From assembly GCA_016867505.1 (NCBI GenBank), contig VGJH01000060.1:1-7463 (forward strand): a stretch of 7,463 nucleotides of DNA, in the 5' to 3' direction. Below the pieces are notes generated by a model. It had not been told where the DNA came from. It searched no databases and worked only from the letters and a program-made list of their open reading frames with translations. Each line of letters begins with the position of its first letter. The stretch's first letter is position 1. This DNA comes from Candidatus Bathyarchaeota archaeon (lineage in GTDB: Archaea; Thermoproteota; Bathyarchaeia; TCS64). A program made the translations under genes and the position numbers. Below, piece by piece: positions 5,122 through 7,463 of this stretch.

Positions 5122-5631
5122 TTATTGTGTAATCTCAACTCTACTGGGTAATGGTACTTTATCGGCAGCTCTTTTTAGAGCCTCTTTAGCGACATCTACT
5201 CCATCTTTTTCAACTTCTATTGTGATGATAGGTTCACCTGCTTTAATTCTTGCTGCTACGCCAGTTGGTTTTCCATATGGTCTTTTCATTCCTTCTTGGA
5301 AACGATCTGCTTGTGCTACATTAACTCGTTTATGTTCACGTAAAATTATGTGAGGGAAGGGTACAACCTTCATGACATAAAGATCTTTTCCGAGTCTAAG
5401 TTCTAATAACCTATTACAAGCAATTCTTGCAGATTCTAAACTATTATGTCTTATTTGCCCGTGTTGAAGGTTTACTAGTTCTACTTTTACGGGGAATTGC
5501 TTGCTAGTATTACCCATGGTAAATTTGACAATTTTTGACCCTGGGACACCACCCATGAATTTTCGGCGTGTATAAGCCATCTGGTTAGGGTTTCTGAAGT
5601 TTCTAGCATTCAAGGTATGTTCACTAACCAT
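5122..5631 (-). CDS. rpl10e: Large-subunit ribosomal protein L10e (universal uL16)
   Basis: This is the archaeal and eukaryotic counterpart of bacterial L16 (eukaryotic RPL10), bound near the A site and central protuberance of the 50S subunit. The 169-residue protein has the expected blocks: AYTRRKFMGGVPGSKIVKFTMGN at about 19-41, QIRHNSLESARIACNRLLE at 59-77, MKVVPFPHIILREHK at 87-101 and the A-site loop region ADRFQEGMKRPYGKPTGVAARI at 108-129. The start is ATG 35 bp after DUF655; no strong Shine-Dalgarno is visible, and the frame is open upstream, but the N-terminal length agrees with the family. The extreme N-terminus (MVSEHTLNARNFRNPNQM) is less basic than the usual RCYR-type beginning. 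Downstream T tracts suggest it is the last gene of its transcript. Confidence 0.96.
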   Translation of the reverse strand: MVSEHTLNARNFRNPNQMAYTRRKFMGGVPGSKIVKFTMGNTSKQFPVKVELVNLQHGQIRHNSLESARIACNRLLELRLGKDLYVMKVVPFPHIILREHKRVNVAQADRFQEGMKRPYGKPTGVAARIKAGEPIITIEVEKDGVDVAKEALKRAADKVPLPSRVEITQ

Positions 5632-5666
5632 CCAATGTAGATTCTTAAAAACATAGTGCCTGTTAT

Positions 5667-6248
5667 TTAGAAGTTTCGTTCAGAATGAGGACGTGTAAAT
5701 AACAAATATTTCTCTTCTTGTGATAATTCATCAAAAATTCTGCGTGCAATTAATTTTGCTGGATCTTTTAGGTTTACTCTTTGCTCAACATCTGAGAAGG
5801 ATTTGAAGGATTGTTTTTCCCTTAAATCTAGTATATGGAACATTAGTCTTTTACCAATGCCTGGAATTAGCTCAAGGCTATGCATTCTTGGTGTGATTTG
5901 CTGGCTTGTATTGAAGAAGTTTGTAAAGAAGGGTTCGTTAGCAATTACGATAGTTTCAATAATAGTTGGTAATTCTGCTTTGGATGAGCTTGTTAGTTCA
6001 TCGTATTTGATTCTACTTATGATATGACTTACTAAAGCTCGTGAGCCTTTTCCCACGAATATTCGGTCTCGAATATTATAATTTGCATCTCTCTTTGGTG
6101 AAGCTTCTAATAAGGTGAAATAGCTTTCTCCAATCAACTGGAGGACCCCACCCTGTGTATAGGGGCCTCTCGGTACTCCGGGTCTCCCATGAGGTAAATA
6201 GTCTAATACATATGCATAATCTTCGTATTTTTTAGCTCCGCTATACAA
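5667..6248 (-). CDS. DUF655 family protein, OB-like plus helix-hairpin-helix
   Basis: This 193-residue protein is an archaeal DUF655 member, a predicted nucleic-acid-binding protein of unproven role that is regularly found between rpoF and rRNA-modification genes. It carries YEDYAYVLDYLPHGRPG at about 8-24, an S1/OB-like barrel including QLIGESYFTLLEASPK and DRIFVGKG, the conserved YDELTSSSKAELP at 82-94, and a helix-hairpin-helix LELIPGIGKRL at about 125-135 that usually contacts DNA or RNA backbone. The TTG start follows GGAGG by 7 nt; an in-frame TAG lies five codons upstream and no ATG is available. It follows rpoF by 26 bp, so it is probably in the same operon. Here rpl10e comes next, where I would expect the dimethyladenosine transferase ksgA. 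Confidence 0.9.
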   Translation of the reverse strand: MYSGAKKYEDYAYVLDYLPHGRPGVPRGPYTQGGVLQLIGESYFTLLEASPKRDANYNIRDRIFVGKGSRALVSHIISRIKYDELTSSSKAELPTIIETIVIANEPFFTNFFNTSQQITPRMHSLELIPGIGKRLMFHILDLREKQSFKSFSDVEQRVNLKDPAKLIARRIFDELSQEEKYLLFTRPHSERNF

Positions 6249-6274
6249 TGCACTGCCTCCAGTCTAATACAGGA

Positions 6275-6613
6275 CTATGATGTTGTCCTATATTTCTCAA
6301 TTATCCTTAAAATACTCTCTACAGCCTCTTCAGAGATGATTCTTTGTCTACCAAGGAAGGTTCTAATCTCAGAAATGCTGTTAGGCATACAATTAACTAT
6401 CTGAACAGCTAACGCTCTGTCAATCTGTCCTTTATCAATTAATTCAGTTACGATCTTATTTGAGTCTTCTGCGTTTGTTTTAGCAAACTTTATCGTATAA
6501 TCTAAAACCCTTCTCTGAAGAGGATCAAGTTCCTCAGCTTTCGTTTCAAGAAGAGTTTTCGCTTCTGCTATGGTGATTTCCTTTTTTTCAACAACTGACA
6601 TGAATTCAGCCAT
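6275..6613 (-). CDS. rpoF: RNA polymerase subunit Rpo4 (RpoF)
   Basis: Rpo4, equivalent to eukaryotic RPB4, forms the stalk of archaeal RNA polymerase with Rpo7 and affects open-complex formation and processivity. The 112-residue length is normal. The N-terminal part (KKEITIAEAKTLLETKAEELDPLQRRVLDYTIKFAK, about 10-45) is the region that packs on Rpo7; the rest forms the HRDC-like helical bundle, including QIVNCMPNSISEIRTFLGRQ at about 71-90. Its ATG lies inside the end of rpl21e (8-nt overlap), implying translational coupling. A second ATG four codons later is an equally plausible start. The order rpl21e-rpoF-DUF655 is strongly conserved in archaea. Confidence 0.95.
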   Translation of the reverse strand: MAEFMSVVEKKEITIAEAKTLLETKAEELDPLQRRVLDYTIKFAKTNAEDSNKIVTELIDKGQIDRALAVQIVNCMPNSISEIRTFLGRQRIISEEAVESILRIIEKYRTTS

Positions 6614-6902
6614 CCTGATGCTTTCGGATATGCTCAGGGAGGGCTATTAAGGTTTTAACAATTTTTGTTTGAGGAATCTGGAGCACGTATGCTCTTCCAC
6701 GTCTGCATACAACTGTAGCTACTTGGCCTTGGAAACGTTTATGGGGCATTCCTTTGTGAATCGCAGAATCGATATTGATAATAACTTTTTCTCCTGCCTC
6801 ATATGTAGTCAATAGTCTGCTTAAGGGTAATTTTCCTCTTTCCCTGATTTTTTTTGTTAATACAGCTCTACTCTTTCTACGAGGTCCTTGACTTTTTCCC
6901 AT
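6606..6902 (-). CDS. rpl21e: Large-subunit ribosomal protein L21e
   Basis: L21e is an SH3-like barrel protein of the archaeal and eukaryotic 50S/60S subunit with no bacterial homologue. The 98 residues include the basic start GKSQGPRRKSR, the RERGKLPLSRLLTTYEAGEKV segment at about 20-40, the family signature IDSAIHKGMPHKRFQGQVATVV at 44-65, GRAYVLQI at 69-76 and the closing ALPEHIRKH. The ATG follows a GGTGA ribosome-binding site by 7 nt. It is the first gene after the strong promoter at 6980-6987 and overlaps rpoF by 8 nt. The upstream spacer is free of other genes, so it probably heads the operon. Confidence 0.97.
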   Translation of the reverse strand: MGKSQGPRRKSRAVLTKKIRERGKLPLSRLLTTYEAGEKVIINIDSAIHKGMPHKRFQGQVATVVCRRGRAYVLQIPQTKIVKTLIALPEHIRKHQDG

Positions 6903-6962
6903 TGATTATTCACCGGCCCAATCTGAGTTATTCGCTTGTGCGGTCCCTCTATTTGAGCACCA

Positions 6963-6974
6963 CAGTGTACACTG
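6963..6974. promoter_or_regulatory. Perfect 12-bp palindrome in the rpl21e promoter
   Basis: CAGTGTACACTG is identical on both strands. It lies five bases downstream of the TATA box and about five bases before the expected start point at about 6957, the position where archaeal repressors usually bind to block RNA polymerase recruitment. No known operator consensus is recognised. Confidence 0.4.
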
Positions 6975-6979
6975 CACTA

Positions 6980-6987
6980 TTTTATAA
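6980..6987 (-). promoter_or_regulatory. TATA box of the rpl21e-rpoF-DUF655-rpl10e operon
   Basis: Minus-strand TTATAAAA in the context AGCTTATAAAATAG, downstream of the SRP54 T8 terminator. The expected start near 6957 gives a leader of about 55 nt, ending in GGTGA before the rpl21e ATG. In the leader, ACCG (in GGGACCGCAC) could pair with CGGT, which overlaps that ribosome-binding site. Among the TATA candidates here, this one has the best context. Confidence 0.6.
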
Positions 6988-7025
6988 GCTATTACATTTT
7001 TGATACGATTAAGCTGACTCTTTAG

Positions 7026-7033
7026 AAAAAAAA
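7026..7033 (-). terminator. T8 terminator after SRP54
   Basis: Eight consecutive T on the minus strand, 8 nt after the SRP54 stop codon. No strong hairpin precedes it, as is normal for archaeal intrinsic termination. A promoter follows within 40 nt, supporting a boundary here. Confidence 0.6.
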
Positions 7034-7041
7034 TATTAATT

Positions 7042-7463
7042 TTAACCAATCTTGAATGGCATTTGTCGCATCCTTCTGTTGCCTTTAAATTGTTTAAACA
7101 TCTTTTTTGTATTTTCATAATTTTTTATAAGTTCCCTGACATCTGCTTCGGTAAGACCACTTCCTCTAGCTGCACGTCGAATTCGGCTTGAATTAAGAAT
7201 TTTCGGATCTTCTTTCTCTTCTTTAGTCATACTCTGAATGATGACTTTCCATTTGTCTAAACGTTCCTCAGCTTTTTCCATCTCTTCTTTAGGCAACTGA
7301 TAACCCAACCCAGGTATCATTCCAAACACTTTTTGCAGAGGCCCCATTTTTCTCATCGCTTCAAATTGATCATACATATCTTGAAGTGAAAATTTTCCAC
7401 TTAGAAGCGCTCTTACATCTTTTTCATTGGGTTCAATTTCTGCTTCCTTTACCTTAGCAATAA
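7042..7463 (-). CDS. srp54: Signal recognition particle protein SRP54, C-terminal part
   Basis: Only the last 139 codons are present; the frame runs out of the window at its high-coordinate end, so the N and G (GTPase) domains are missing because of the window edge, not truncation. The visible part is the M domain, which binds signal peptides and 7S RNA. It shows the linker KEAEIEPNEKDVRALLSGKFSL, the finger-loop segment MRKMGPLQKVFGMIPGLG, and the RNA-binding helix-turn-helix signature SRIRRAARGSGLTEADVREL, then ENTKKMFKQF and a short basic tail. In the cell it delivers ribosomes making membrane and secreted proteins to FtsY and the translocon. It is separated from rpl21e by a terminator and a promoter. 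Confidence 0.96.
   Translation of the reverse strand, partial: IAKVKEAEIEPNEKDVRALLSGKFSLQDMYDQFEAMRKMGPLQKVFGMIPGLGYQLPKEEMEKAEERLDKWKVIIQSMTKEEKEDPKILNSSRIRRAARGSGLTEADVRELIKNYENTKKMFKQFKGNRRMRQMPFKIG

Noticed and set aside
6903..6960. Possible tRNA or C/D or H/ACA RNA in the rpl21e leader
   Set aside because: I could not build a cloverleaf, a TTC loop with a paired stem, paired C and D boxes, or an ACA tail on either strand; only a 4-bp ACCG/CGGT pairing near the ribosome-binding site is visible.
6906..7118. Minus-strand 70-codon frame spanning the SRP54 end and the rpl21e spacer
   Set aside because: Its first part overlaps conserved SRP54 codons in another frame, and the rest crosses a terminator, TATA box and palindrome, so it is a chance frame.
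1..7463. Mobile elements, CRISPR arrays, toxin-antitoxin or defence genes
   Set aside because: No regularly spaced repeats, terminal inverted repeats, transposase or nuclease motifs were seen; all well-supported genes belong to conserved archaeal housekeeping families.

Overview
This is an AT-rich archaeal housekeeping segment. Every gene I can support lies on the minus strand, so it is transcribed from high to low coordinates. The set is archaeal or eukaryote-type: SRP54, ribosomal proteins L21e and L10e, RNA polymerase subunits Rpo4 (RpoF) and Rpo11 (RpoL), exosome subunit Csl4, diphthamide enzyme Dph2, transcription factor S, PCNA, and the archaeal DUF655 and DUF99 families. The gene content alone does not settle the lineage. 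A TACK or Asgard archaeon seems plausible, but that is an inference. Six of the eleven visible start codons are TTG.

Layout in the direction of transcription. (1) 7463-7042: the C-terminal M domain of SRP54, followed by a T8 terminator. (2) 7025-6903: a promoter region with a clear TATA box, a perfect 12-bp palindrome and a leader of about 55 nt. (3) 6902-5122: rpl21e, rpoF (8-nt overlap), DUF655 and rpl10e, tightly packed. (4) 5121-5031: an AT-rich spacer with a 10-bp-arm inverted repeat and T tracts, followed by dph2 (5030-4020). (5) 4019-3920: a spacer with a TATA-like box, a repeated 11-mer and a dubious 41-codon reading frame, then csl4, rpoL (4-nt overlap, TTGA) and a divergent DUF99 gene. 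(6) tfs and pcn, each preceded by a short spacer with promoter-like sequence; the tfs spacer also holds a strong inverted repeat that reaches the Shine-Dalgarno. (7) 1340-1022: a 319-nt gene-free region with a PCNA terminator, a strong TATA-like stretch and three consecutive potential hairpins, leading to hisG (1021-38). A second TATA-like box sits at the very end of hisG and points out of the window.

The genes cover the information-processing core: transcription (Rpo4, Rpo11, TFS), translation (L21e, L10e, diphthamide on aEF2), RNA decay (Csl4), protein targeting (SRP54) and replication (PCNA). hisG is the only biosynthetic gene and looks like a separate transcription unit.

I found no mobile element, CRISPR array, tRNA, rRNA or defence system. 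I do not claim a new multi-gene system. The points most worth a second look are regulatory: the structured region upstream of hisG, the inverted repeat at the tfs start, the palindrome in the rpl21e promoter, the divergent DUF99 protein and the repeat or small ORF before csl4.
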